From Canna indica (Eukaryota; Streptophyta; Magnoliopsida; Zingiberales; Cannaceae): DNA of 64,000 bases. A model generated the notes under the pieces. The model saw nothing but the letters and a program-made list of their open reading frames with translations. It did no database searches and was not told the DNA's origin. The stretch covers positions 83,382,001 to 83,446,000 of the forward strand of contig CP136892.1 of the NCBI GenBank assembly GCA_034359265.1, read 5' to 3'. Made by a program: the position numbers and the translations under genes. The first letter of the stretch is position 1, and every line of letters starts with the position of its first letter. Shown here in pieces: positions 11,011 to 24,300 of the stretch.

Positions 11011-11807
11011 AGACCAAGTTTGTAGTAGTGTAAATCACCGGGACTACGGGTGATTAAAAATGTAAAAAGAACTACGTATACCTGATCCTTCTATAGTTAA
11101 TCATTGGAGAGTACAAGTTTAGCTATAGAAGGTACGTAGACAACCTTTTAAGGTGCGGTCTATTATAATATTAAAAAAAAATATTTTATCATTGGATGAA
11201 TATTTTTGTATTAAAGATAAATAAAAATTTAATTATAATTTGATTTAAAAAAATCTTTTTATTAATTTGTACTACGTTACAATATTACATATAAAAAATA
11301 TGTTAAAAAATATATAATAAAATTTAGTGCAATGATTAATAAAATTAGTGGTGAGTTCAAAATTCACCCGTAACTATTAATTTTTAAAATTAAATTTTAA
11401 ACCTTTAAAATTTTAAAATTTAAATTAAAAAATTAAAATAATTAATTAATTTTTGGGCCGGGCCGAGACCGGATGGGCAAGCTCGGGTCCGAGCTTGGCT
11501 GCCAAACATTCGGGCCGTGCCCGGCCCGAGCATGGCCAATTGCCACCTCTACCATGTTGACACAAATTAGAAAGTCTATGGGTCTAAATTGTCAATTTTT
11601 CAAAATTCGAGGGCTAAATTGATAAAATCAAGAAACTTGGTGCAATTTATTTCTGGTAGACAAAGTTGGGCTCAGCCCAACAATTCATATTTATAATTTA
11701 TTCCAAGGAATTATGAATATTTATTTTAGCTTTTAAAGCAAAAAAATATATAAATGCAGTAATAATTATAAATAATCCTTTTCATACACACTATCACATC
11801 GTCTTCT

Positions 11808-13217
11808 TCAATGGAGCCGCTGCTGCTTCTGCGACCTCCATTGCCGGGCATTCTCAAAGCCATTCTTGCAGTAATGGTAATCCTCCATCGCCTTCTGGAT
11901 CTCGGCCTGCGTGTTCATCACGAAGGGGCCGTACTGCACCACGGGCTCCTTCAACGGCTGCCCCCCGATGAGCACGAACCGCAGCGGCGCCGCCGATCGG
12001 TTCCACACGCCGAGCCCCTCCCCCTCCGCGCTCAGTACCAGCGCGTCGTGGCTCGTCGCCGGAGAGGAACTTGGGTCACCGAAGACGCCCTCCCCCTCGA
12101 TGATATAGACGAAGGCGTTCCACCCATCGGGGATGCGCTGGTGCACTTGCGCGCCCGGCTCCAAGGTGAAGTCGAGGTACATGGTCGGGGTCTGCGTGTA
12201 GACCGGCGAGCGCACGCCGAACGACTCGCCCGCGATGATGCGGACGTCGACGCCGTCCTTCTCGACCCGGCTGATGTCCCTGCTCTGCAGTTCCTGGTAT
12301 CTCGGCTGCATCCTTTTGGGGAGGAAGAGCGGGTGAGCATCGCATCGCATCGCATCTCATCAGGAAATGGAATGAGAAAGATGAGAGAATTGGGGGTTTT
12401 ACATTTTGTCTTTGGAGGAGAGATTGATCCAGAGCTGCAACCCCTTGTTCTCTCCTTCTCCGGCGGGCATTTCCGAGTGAACGATTCCTCTGCCGGCGGT
12501 CATCCACTGCAGACGAAGATGGCGTTCGACATGAATCAAAGATGCTTCTTTGGGTCGGGAAAAAAGGTGCACGCAATATGTTCGACGAAATACCTGTAAG
12601 TCTCCTGCCTTGATTGTGCCCTTGTGCCCAGCAAAATCTTGATGAGTGAAGGATCCCTGCACATGACAAATCAAAATCTCATTCCTGGATAAAATAAGAT
12701 CTAAATAAAATCTAATAAGAGAACTAAAACAATCACCTCCAGCATGTATGTCACAGTCTCAAAACCTAAGAAAGCATAAGAAAGAGGAAGAAAGCTTCAG
12801 CTAAAGATCCAAAGAAAGCATAATAACATGTGAAGATATAGAAATTAGACTAAAATTGATTACCCCTGTGAGGATGATCTGGGAATCCAGCAGGTGCTCT
12901 CACTGCACAACTACAAGGATTAGAATCTGAGACATATCTATTGAAGATTTAGCCAAAGAACCTAAACAAGGTCATACCTGAAAACTCATCCAACATGAGG
13001 AAAGGGTCCAAGTTTCTCAGTTCCCCTCTGTGGATACAAGTTGTTAGAATTAGAAGAGAGGAGAAAAGGAGGTGAAGGATGGAAGAGGAATTATTTTGGC
13101 TCACCTTCCTATGCTTCGCCTGACAGTGGCGCCGGCGCCCTCCTCTTGTGCCTTGGCGAGGACCTTCTTCACCACCAGTCTGGGCTTGTCAAAGTTTGGG
13201 GCTTCTTGGTCTGCCAT
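11808..13217 (-). CDS. Pirin-like cupin protein, 300 aa, 7 exons
   Basis: Exons (minus): 13105-13217, 12978-13027, 12864-12902, 12737-12765, 12594-12656, 12403-12506, 11808-12312. All introns are GT-AG and the model closes in frame at 300 aa, close to the usual 290 aa of plant pirins. The N-terminal cupin domain carries the family signature FPDHPHRGFETVTYML and GSFTHQDFAGHKGTIKAGDLQ in order, then WMTAGRGIVHSEMP. The two His of HPH and the His and Glu of HSE correspond to the four metal ligands of human pirin, so the iron site looks intact. The C-terminal cupin includes NAFVYIIEGEGVFG. Plant pirins are nuclear/cytosolic proteins linked to G-protein alpha, light and stress signalling, and some have quercetinase activity. 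Which role applies here is not visible. The start MADQEAPNFDKPR is the only Met before the conserved LVVKKVLA block. Confidence 0.95.
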
Positions 13218-13469
13218 CGCCCGGCTGCTGTTGTGGCGGCTTCTGAAGAAGGAGAGGGTTTTGTTGTTGGCTTTGGGTGGGTGGTGGTGGTGTCCAAGAA
13301 CAGAGGAAGTGATGGTGAGAATGGCTTGTTGAATTGGGGAAGATCCAATTCGGTGGGTGGAATATATAGGAGGGAGATGCGACCTCAAGATCATCATCGT
13401 GATCTAGTGTTGGCGTGGATGTCGGATTACAATTTATCTCTTTTATATTGTAATCGTATCGGTCGTTAA

Positions 13470-15280
13470 TTCCATGTCTGCAGTCAGTGTGGTTGGATTG
13501 GATTTGTTGTGTTGCAAAGTAGAAAAGGATTGGATTTGTTGGTGCAACGAATCTAAATGTCGTATTATTTGCTGCAATAAGAGTTTTTTATTGGATGTTT
13601 TGAGTTTGTGCTTGTCGTGCTTAAGAGATTGTTCTGGGTTTTTCTAGTAAGAAATAAAGAACAAAGAAAACTAGAGAGAAGTCAAAGGGGGGAAAATAGT
13701 TGTTGAAGATGACTGATGACTTCTAATGTCAGCCGTATGTCAGCATGACATATGAAATATTTTCTGAAAATTGGATATTCCCACTTTTGGTCCGTGAAAT
13801 CAAATTCAATAGGATTTTATTATATTCTCGAAGGAATAAATTAAAGGTGTTTTTTCTTAAAAAAATTATTGGGATCAAAGTTTTTTCTTAAAAAAATTAT
13901 CACTAGGTTATGTTAATTATTTTCGTGAGTTATGTACATGGTGGTCATATCTGGATATTAGTTGAAAGTTCCTAAAGTCATTGTAATTTCTTCATATTCC
14001 TAAATATTTGTTTTCTAATAAATTAAAGATGACTTTGTTTTTTGTTTTTATATAATTTGAAATTAACTTGCATAGATTGCGAGTTAAAAATAATTATCGG
14101 CAAATTTGAAACATAATATTTTAGTAGAGTGACAAATATGGTTCATATTTTGTCTCACGATCGACTGGTTAAAAAAATTACTAAGAATGAAACTATCTAT
14201 ATTTCTAAACTCAAATTAAACCCAGTAATATGTATAAGGTATACTGATTATTTTTAAAATATTCTTAAACTATAATTTCTTTTCTAACATTACAATGTTA
14301 AACCAATTAAAAGTACTAAAATATTAATAGTAGAGACAAAAGAAAATGTGATACAATCTCTTAAATAATTTTTAAATGTAAAAAATATTTTTAGTGGGAT
14401 CTGTCTATAATATTTACTCAAATTCATTAATTATATTGCTACTTATTAAAGTATATCATAACTAATATTCTACATTAATACATAAATTTTTGTCAATAAA
14501 TTTCATAGTATATTTATTTTCTTGAATCAATCATGAAATAACGAATGATATAGACGAAATAATAATTCAAAAAAAAAAATTAACAACAGATTACATCTTT
14601 TTGGATAAATTAAATTATGCATCCTTAACAATCATGTTTGCAACGGACGTATTCAACGTTTAAATTTTCAACAAATAAATCCTCGACTTCCCATCTTAAT
14701 TACACAATTAAGAAGTATGTATAGAACATTTAATGTAGCAAAAATATGTTGAAATAGATAAATAAATTACTAGAAAAGAACAAAAATTATAAAGGTAAAT
14801 TAATTAATGATAAAAACTGCTCTTGGTGTAACTAAAGTTTCGACTTTACATAAAATTGAAAGAGCTCCATGTAGGTGACACCAAATTTCTTTTCGAAAAA
14901 GAAGTCCTCCATGATACCTAATAAGTTCACCGTTTATACTATTTCAAACTAATACCAAGCAAAACAAAATCTAGAGAATAATTGCATATGTTATAACAGA
15001 ACATCGACCTTTTGAACAAACTCTCGAGGGCTTCTTTTAATAACGTGGTGAGATTTGTCAACTCCTATGGTAAGCTGTATGTAGCAGCAAATTCCAATTC
15101 AAACCAAACCAAGCTTGTAATATTGTAGACTCTCACAAGACCATTCTATTCAGCTTCAGTTCCCGGAAAGCAAATTCCAGTAAATGCTGGGTAATGCCAC
15201 ATGGGTTGGTGCTAAAAAAATATGCCCACTCTCATGCAACAACTCAATTAAATGATATCTACTTTTCCCTGTAATTCTTC
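13470..15280. other. Intergenic spacer, AT-rich
   Basis: This lies between the pirin promoter side and the 3' end of the lipase-like gene. I see no coding frame, RNA gene or clear transposon termini. The first few hundred bases upstream of the pirin start (13218-13480) presumably hold its promoter and leader, but no single motif is decisive. Confidence 0.5.
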
Positions 15281-15359
15281 TACCCAAATAATCTCAGATG
15301 TCTACAAGCTTCTATGGCTCTACTTTTGCGCAATTGATGTACATATATTGTATATAATC

Positions 15360-18300
15360 TTAAGGTTTTCTCAATGCAGATGCTGCACCCATAACTACAG
15401 CCATCACAAGGCCAAGGCCAGCTCCAAGTGATGCACCAACTACAGCAGCAGTAATGGAACTTTCCTTTCTCCGAGACTCTTGCTTTGCATGGATAGATTT
15501 CTCCTGCTCCCTTGCCAATTCCAATGACAACCTCTCGTTCGCAAGTTCCTATATTAAGTGTGTGCAAGAGTTTAGATGATAGTTTTTAAACATATTGCAG
15601 ATGATCACAAATAAAAACTAGCAAATCAAGGAGGTAAAACATCTGAAAACAAACAACAGCATTTGCTCATGCTGCTGCTAGTGTGTTTATACTTTCTAGT
15701 TTCTACGGCATTTGAATCTCCCAAGTAAAATGTGTACAAACCTGGAAAGCTATCTCCTCATTACTCGCAAGAACACGGTGTACAAGTTGGCGAAAGGCAG
15801 TGATGCCTTCAACTGGCATAACTGCTACTCTTTTCTGAAAAGACATTCGAGCAAGGTTAAGAGGAAGCCACTTGTCTCGCTGATTGGCCTCCTTCATAAC
15901 CAAGTTGTCATCTATGGACTGTAATGACTGCAGACCACTAGAAGCAGATGGTACAATAAAAGGGATGGAATTTACAACTACAGTCATGTCTGGCGAGGCT
16001 TCATATGCTTTAATTGCAGAATCAATTAACATTCTCTGCTGATGGGCACTGACGGAGAATTTATTTGTGATGGCTAAAACCCATGGAACTCCATGAACCT
16101 TAGCCTCATTCAGGAGAAGTGAGAGGGCTGGCATTGAGGTTTTTGTATCATGGAATTGTGGTACTTTGCTTGACAAATTATGCACCAGAACAACCAAATC
16201 TGTCTTCCTACTGAGATCACAAACTCCTCTTTCCAATTCCTCTCTAAAGCGAGAAACCTCCAAATGTAATTCCTGCGTGAAAAGATAGATTCCGGAGTTG
16301 TAGAAATAAGTGTGGACTTCCAATCCAGCTTAGTTATAGACAAGAAAATGCCCATTTAATATTGATGTTAAAGAAGAAAGGTGGTGAAGGAATTTTTGCT
16401 GGTTGTTTAATTAGTATCATTTGCATGAACCAAATATTGAATGTGGATATTAACATAATAGAACATGGAATGAAAAGCAATGAAATCTAAATATTCGCAA
16501 TATCCTTGGATAAATGGACTCTAAGTTACAGGATTTATTATCCATAGCTAAACTACAACAATCAGCTACAAAAGCTCCATGTCAAATCTGTTTAAACTAA
16601 CTTTCCCTTTATTCCAAGTATATGCCAAAGAAGTATAGTTACATTAGAGCTGCATTTGAGAACAAAAACTAGAAAACTAAGAGTACGAAGCTTTATCAAG
16701 TAAAACATGTTAATACAATTTCATGGAAGTTATATAAACATTTGCACTGATAATGCTCAGAACCACACATTCTCCAGATTGGTTGCTTAAACTTGCATAC
16801 TAAGAATATGAATCTTAACCAAGTAGAGCACAATAGCACATTAATAAAATCTCATGGAAGTCATATTAACATGTGCTCTGGTAATTGCTCAGAACCTCTC
16901 TCCAGATTATTTGCTTAAACATGCATAATCAGGCTACAAAGATTCATCTTTGTGAGGTGAGATATACTTGGCTCATTCCGATATTTATGAGGTGATGATA
17001 TATATATACTAAAGTCTGGAAAGACATCTGGTCATCATGAATCCATCCTTCCATGAAAAAACATACATGAATCGGAATATTATGCAACAGACTTGACATG
17101 CCACGTACAAATGCATACCTGCGGAACTGCTATATGCCATGGCAAAGATCCACTGACATAGGTGCAATGGTCAACCACATTAATAACAGGTGAAATTTCC
17201 ATTTATATACGTCAGATAAAGTTGTACATGCAACAACCAAAACTTTTGGGATATGACTATTGCAACCACCATGTATAAAATAAAATCATATCCTCACCAT
17301 GCAACAACCAAAACTTTTGGGATATGACTATTGCAATCACCATGTATAAAATAAAATCATATCCTCACTTTGTATTAGATCACAGTATAAGTGGGTAAAA
17401 GGAACAAAAGTTAACTTCATTATCAAATAATAATTTTCAGACAGAAAAAGATGATCTAGTTGACAAAATGCCATAATCACTAAGAAAACAGTGAAAGTGT
17501 TTTTTCAAACAACACATTAGACTTGTTATATAAATAAGTACCCAATGAAAACATATAGTATGAAATACCTGCAGGTTTACTCCAGTTGAATCTGAGTAGC
17601 ACACTCCACCTGCTACACTTTCTTGGGTGTCCACATCTGAATGAATAATATCAGGATTTGCATTGTTCCTCTGTTTACACTGAGCCAGCAACTCTCGAAA
17701 AAGACAAGTTTTTCCAGAACCCTGCAACATCCAGTATAAGTTTGCAGATATTATAAAATCCACAATAAATCAATAAACTAATCATGAATTATCCACTATA
17801 CAATAGATACCTCAAATCCAAGTAACCGTACTCTCCGAGTTCTCACATGAACCTCCTTGGAGACAGTTAAAAAATCACTGGTACAGTAAACAACAAAACT
17901 ATCCAAACCATTACTATACAAATTTCTCTCTTGAAAGAGAGATCCTATTTTGTAGTCTGGATCTGAGCTAGCACATTCTGCAATTGAGGAATTTGCAAGC
18001 AAAGAATCATCTACAACTGAATATTTTGGAGGCCGTTTCAAAGGAGATCCAATTAGGATCCGCATCTTTTGGAGCTGTGGTTGAATTCCATGATTTGTCG
18101 AGTATGGTGGTACCGGAGGTAACGATTCCACTGCTGTTGCACACCTATGTGATTACATAGATTACCAGACACCACAAAATATTTGATAAGAGAAACAAAT
18201 ACAAAAGGCAAAGAAAAGATACTAGAGCATGAGCTACATTCATAAGATGAACTAATAGAACTGGCACCAAATAAACCCACTAAATATTTTCTGATGCCAC

Positions 18301-21300
18301 TTACATACTTTTTCATTCTTTTTTACTATACAAAAAAGAAAAATACATGCAAATTTTTGATGAAGCTAATGAATGGAATGAAACAGAGGAAGGGACAAGC
18401 AAAATGTGAAAAGCTGAGAAGAACTCTGCAGGAGGCAGCCAGAGGGAGTTTAATTTCTTTTACATATAGTGGATATTTATAAGCACTACAAGCAACAGTC
18501 TATGCATTATGTATACCAATCTCCAATTATGCCCAACTCCTATTTGCTTGCTCTCTCCCTTCCACTATGTTACCCTTCTAGTTCAAGAACAACATTCGTC
18601 ATATCATCTAAATGGGAAGGAAAAATCTTGAACAACCCTACATTCTAAGCATAAATGATAGATTACACTTGGAAGAATAATATAAATGTGTGTTATCTTT
18701 ATGCCAAATTACATAAGAACCCTTGTTGGCAACACCAAGATAAGGGTCGGGCAGTCAATCAGCTCAAATGAGTCAAACTGGAATGTAAATAGGGCTATTT
18801 TGTAAAAATTGTTCATTGGTTAGGCCTGGTAGGACCAGAAATGTACTCTTTTTAGATCCAAGAAGATCTATGAAGCAGGAAAACAATCAAAATAGTGGTT
18901 TTCCAAATCAACAAGTTTGATAGAGAAGTAAAGACAATACCAGCTTCCATTTACTTGAGCCTGCACAAGTGTGCAAAGATGAAGCCCATCTCCCATAATG
19001 TCAACTTTCAATGGCTCTGCATTTCTATCACCAGGAACTCCCGTCCAACCAAGGGGAAGGATAGACGTTGCTGTTTGGATAACAGGAGGTTCTACAATGT
19101 GGCCAAGTTCTACAGCGCCAGGACCTTGCAAGCCAAGTAATTGTTGCAAATGTGGAAAATGTGGTAACTGTTCCATCCCCAGAAAAGGAGGAGCATTTAC
19201 ACACATGCACATGTCATAGAATCTGCCAAAAAAGCAAACAAGGTGGTATTTTCACTGAACTTACTGCAAAGGATGAAGATATGAAAGTAACAGAATAATT
19301 AGAGTCTTCACTTGTATGGAGCATCAACCTGAAGTGGCATCAAAAAAGCATGCTAACCAACTATAAAAAAAATCAGCCAAGTTTAAGAATACATGTCAAT
19401 CCAATTATCCAACTGTTCAAAAGATATTTCAACAACTTTTTTTTATTTATGGTCCAAGCAGAAATAAATGTTCGAATCTCACCATCAAGCTGGAAATTTT
19501 GGACTTTTCACTACTCTGCAAACTTCTCTAAACCAATACTTCCAATGTTTTTCCTCACCTACCAGGACTCATTGTATAAAAATCTCAACATATAAAGGGT
19601 AGTTTGTAGTTGGATTTATTTGATCATATGTGGGATGAGGTAGCCTAAGATGCTTCCTATTGTACTGGATGGAAGGACCAATTACTTGGGATAAGTCATG
19701 GGTTCAATGCTCAAGAAGACATTTCAAATTATTGACATGCTGTCAAATTATTGTTATGCAATCCCAATCAGAAGGATTGGCATTCTGTCAAATTATTACA
19801 TTGTACAGGAAACAAATTTCAAAATGTGGAGGAAATCTTATAATTAGATATTTTGTCCTTCCTGAGATGAAGGTACCTGAAGAAGTGGCCCACTTACTGG
19901 ATTGACGGACCAATTAGTTAGTCATGGGATTGGGACATTCCACAGGGTGCAAAGGGAACAATTGTCTGCAATCCCAATCAGAGCTTCTCTATTTTGAAAA
20001 AATGCCATGCCCTCAAATCATGAGATTGTGCAGGAAACAAATCTCTAACAGTATACTTACCATTGGATACAAAAATGATTTAACAGGATAACTTCTCTGA
20101 AGCCTCAAATAAATTATGTGAAAACAGAGAAGATTTCAATTTGAGCAAAGATAACCAGAGGAAATTATGCATATCATTCAGATCAGAAATAAAAATATAA
20201 AGATCAAAACATAGATAATCAACTTACCAAACAGAGAGCATAAGTTGGGATCAAAACATGGTCTAATTTAACTTGGACATGGAAGAATTACTTTGTGAAA
20301 GAGAAAGTTTAAGTGCTAACATAAAGAAATATAAAAGAAAAATATTATGTACATGCATTAGATAAGGAATCAAATGTAATCTTTTTTAGTGCAGAAAATT
20401 AACAGTTCTTACTTCTGGAAGCGAGACCTATAAGACTTCATAGAATGTGATTGAAAACGCTCCCTCAATTCTGTTAAGACAGACCTCACCTGCAAATGCC
20501 TTTGCCAGGACAAAGCATTTGGAATGAGTATCTTGAGGCTGTTAATATTTAGAACAATGAAAATAACTGACACTACTAAATACTGAGCACACAACAATTA
20601 TCAGAAATGATATCAGCAAACAAATAATACTGTTTGCTCGTACCGATGTCATTTTTGAGTACTCTGCACCAGAAAGTGACTCCACTGATGAACTTCCCAA
20701 CAGATAGAGCTAATAAAAAACGCCAAGGCAGTGAAAAAAATTTAGATGAAAGATATGTGCAAGAAAAATCATCAAAGAGAGACATAATAATGTACTAGAA
20801 ATTCTACTCTGCTGTACATTCAGAGAAGTAAATATGCATACAAACTTTTAGAGCCTACAATTTAATTATGATTCCACCTATATTCGGCATGAAAGGTGGC
20901 TAACCTCGACATAAAAGGAAAGAGCATAGAAAGATATCGCTACCTGACCAAAGGGTACATAAGAAGGCAAATACGGCACTCTACGCCACTGTCTTTGCTC
21001 CCTAGCATTTGAGCTATTTTTCCCAGATATATGATTGTCATTTGCTTCAACATTTCTCCTATCAGTATCAAAAATAGGAGTCAAAGAAATTCCATCAGAA
21101 CCCTCCTGGATTTCAAGAGGCTGTGGCTCTGGATCAGTCTCATCATTTGCAGATTGGATGTTATGATTTTCCATTGATGACATATCTCTGCTTTCATTTC
21201 CTACTTTTCTAAACATAGTTAAATGCTTACGAACAGCCTCTAAAGGAACAATATTTGCGAGTCTCCAAACTGATTTCTGAACAGGGCCAAGTCCCAGAAC

Positions 21301-24300
21301 TAGTTGTTCTCCACCATTTCTTTTAGGCTTCTTGAAGCTTGGCCTACTAGTCTCATCTTCACATTTTGCCAAGAAACTGTCATGCTTTTCATGTGAAGAT
21401 GATTGCTGAACTTGTGAATTATAGTGATGAAAATATGCAGGGGACAAAATCCTCGGAACCAAATCTTCTGGAATGCAGTAAGTTTTGAAGTACTGCTGCC
21501 ATCCTTTCTGATGAACATAACTAAAAGCATGTAAAGAGACTTCAGAAGTTGATTGTAGTAAAGCTACCATCTTGTGTTTTGCAAAAGTGACGCAAAAAAA
21601 GAAATTAACCAAAAAATTGAAAATAATAAAGTTTGTAACACGATCTTAAAATTATGGAGCTGTAGTCGATATGAAAGAACCTACTCTCTCAATGCAGCAT
21701 TACCAACAGGTGGTTGAGAGAAAGTGATACATTTTACTGAAAGATTCTCGTGCTCTTTGGTCGCCGAAGACGTTGCAAGAACTCTCAAAATTGCAAGTGT
21801 AGAGAGTACAGCTACCTAATGATATAAAAGAACCAAGAGAAAGGTTACAATACTGGCACATATAAATTTGCTACGTAATAAACAGGAAATTATAGCTGAT
21901 TTCAGTATTTCACTTACAGCTCCACCAAGTGAATGCCCACAAAGAACAAGCTTACGATTTTTTTTCTTAGCAAGTTTATATAACTCCAATGCTGGAATAC
22001 CTTTTGCGCGAGCTAAGAATCCCTGGAGGATAATTAAAAAAAAATGGATTGCTCATTTAGTGAGTTCCAAACAAAAAGATGATACTAGATTGAACAGTGG
22101 AGATGATATGTTCCATGTTACCAATAACCAAACAGGAAAAGTTAATCAGCAATCTTACCCGATGTGCAGCAGGCTTTGGACTTTCTTTCGGTCGCTTTTG
22201 TTTTGTTTGAAGTGGCTTCTTGTCAGCTTGGTCACTTTCAATGTCAATCAAATCATTTTCAGCAGTATCCTCATGGAATATCGTGCCTTGAAGTATATTT
22301 GCATCAGCTATGACATCTCTAGAAGCATGAATGATCAATAAGTTGATGAAATGATTTTTTTCTTAAACAAAAAAGGATTTTTATAAATCTGATGGTTATC
22401 CTTACTTGTATTGCTTCGTCCCGATAAATGAAGCATAAATTGTGTCCTCTGCCTCAGCTAATAGGTACCTAAGAGATAAAGGAGAATACCAAATAATCAA
22501 ACTAGAAACTTTAGAACTATAAATTCCCAGTAAAATCCTGGTCAAATTAGTTGCTTATGCAAAATCACTTCCAAAGTTCATCCATCAAACAGAACAACAC
22601 ATCCTATTTCATAACTGTTAAATTTGATTGGATGACCAACTTAGTCGGGAATCATAATATATGCAGACAAACAATGCCATGTATCATGGACAAAATGTAA
22701 TTTGGGGGATTATGTACCAATATGATGCTCACTATTTTCTAAAGTGATCATGTACTAAATGGTACAAGCATTTAAAAAATGCCAAAGCTAAGAAGTTGCA
22801 ACATGGTTCAAACCAGCAAAGATTGTGGAGACCAAGAATCTGAGATCACTGATATAGATTTTCTTTAATCCATTTGCGCATTGTCTGCAAATATTTTGTG
22901 TATATAATTTCTAGATATTCAACTATGCAACGTTCACATTGATTACCTAACTGGCATTATTTATTGAACATCAGATGATCAATAGAAGGGCCCTTAGTTC
23001 GTTGTCATCTGCTGGTAAGTGGTAACTAGCGGATATTTCCAATCTTTGATAAGATCAACTGAACCAACTGCATATCACAATCCCAGGTTCTTTTTGTTAT
23101 TATTATTTGGGTTTCATCTTGGTAGCGCTATTCTCTGCAAAATGGGCCACCTAGGCCCATGCTATCAGACAAATAGCAATGAAGTGTGTTTTCCCGCCTT
23201 TCGTGAGTGTGGCTAACGGAAATACCTATCTGGTACAGAATAGTAAGCTGAAGCACCTTTTAGATTTTTTTTGTTTAGATAACAATCCAAAACCCTAGTT
23301 AAAGCCAAGTACCCCAGAAATATTTTTTCAAACTATCAATAGTTGATTACTCATCCAGCTTCCGCTCCCTTTTTTGAGTTATTAGCAGTTAAGATGTGGA
23401 AAGCATATGGAAGTAGAGAAGATAATATAACTAAGCAAAAAAATAAAGTAGCATGTTTAATTGTATTAAATAAATGAAATAGTCATATAAAGTTGAAAAG
23501 GGACTTCAGAAGTTTGACAATTGATAATAACACACCTATGAGGCACATGATCCAAGGAAGGCTGCACACGCTCAAGAGAAACAATTTGTCCAAAATCAGA
23601 CTTAAATTTGTTTATATACCACATCATATCTGCAGCAGGCCTCTGTCATTTCAAATTGTCAGAAGAACAATCAAGGTAAAATATTTTTTTGTATTCCAAT
23701 CAATATGAAGAAGTTCAAACTTAACAACATGTGCAAGTAACTAGACCAACTGGGGAGGCTAAAATAATTTAATTTCAACATGAACGATCCTCGGCAAAGA
23801 AAAGCCTATATCTTACATATTTTCTTAAGACTCTATTCTCACCCTGTGATTCCATAAAGGGAAACTCCTGCATTCCCAAGGCAAAATTTCTATGCTAAAC
23901 ACATAAACCATAAAAAGTAACAAAGCAGCTGCCTATCATTTGCAACACCAAAATTGGTATTTTGCCAACTACTTTCATGTCTATGTGATTATAATGCACC
24001 AATTCCAAAGAAGAGCTCAATATCCAAGGAACGCTTACTACCAAGGGGGTTAGGGTCAATGGTGTGAGTTTAAACTTCCTCAATGGGTCAATATGAGGTA
24101 TTTGACTCTTTGAGATTGAGTGCACTCAGAAACTGACTCCTCTGGGAAGGTCGTCCATGCAGCCTTGCACAAACAAGAAATATGTTGGAAATGTGCCCGA
24201 CGGAGTAGCACTATGAAGCAGTCATTTAGAGAGTATTTATTACAGCAAGAGCATAACACAAATGGTGAATGGGAGGAAACATTTATAGGCTTCCGGAGCA

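Larger units (their letters stand above)
3826..11030 (-). mobile_element. CACTA (En/Spm-type) DNA transposon, 7,205 bp, possibly autonomous
   Basis: The left end is CACTACTAGAA (3826) and the right end, read inverted, is CACTACTACAA (ending 11030). The 3-bp target duplication is TAA (3823-3825 and 11031-11033), the size expected for this superfamily. Subterminal regions carry many direct and inverted copies of an ATCAGCAACGGC-type word. Inside, on the minus strand, lie an uninterrupted TNP2-type transposase (6099-9590) and a second spliced gene with a plant transposase (TNPA/TNPD-like) domain (4501-6021). Intact ends, matching target duplication and an open transposase suggest a young insertion. 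Whether it moves is not knowable from sequence. Confidence 0.95.
1515..11551 (+). mobile_element. hAT-superfamily transposon, interrupted by a CACTA element
   Basis: The termini are TAGAGATGGCAA at 1515 and its near-inverse TTGCCACCTCTA ending at 11551. They are flanked by 8-bp target-site duplications CCATATTG (1507-1514) and CCATGTTG (11552-11559), which match at 7 of 8 positions. An 8-bp duplication and a TAGAGGTGGCAA-type terminus are typical of plant hAT elements. GC-rich subterminal blocks full of GGGCC/GGCCC words lie at 1521-1680 and about 11455-11540. After removing the inserted CACTA element and its 3-bp duplication, the hAT copy is about 2.83 kb. Its transposase (1971-3825) is full of stops and frame breaks, so this copy is not autonomous. 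Confidence 0.9.

Noticed and set aside
11811..12599. 262-codon open frame on the plus strand
   Set aside because: It is antisense to pirin exons 5-7 in GC-rich sequence and shows no family features.
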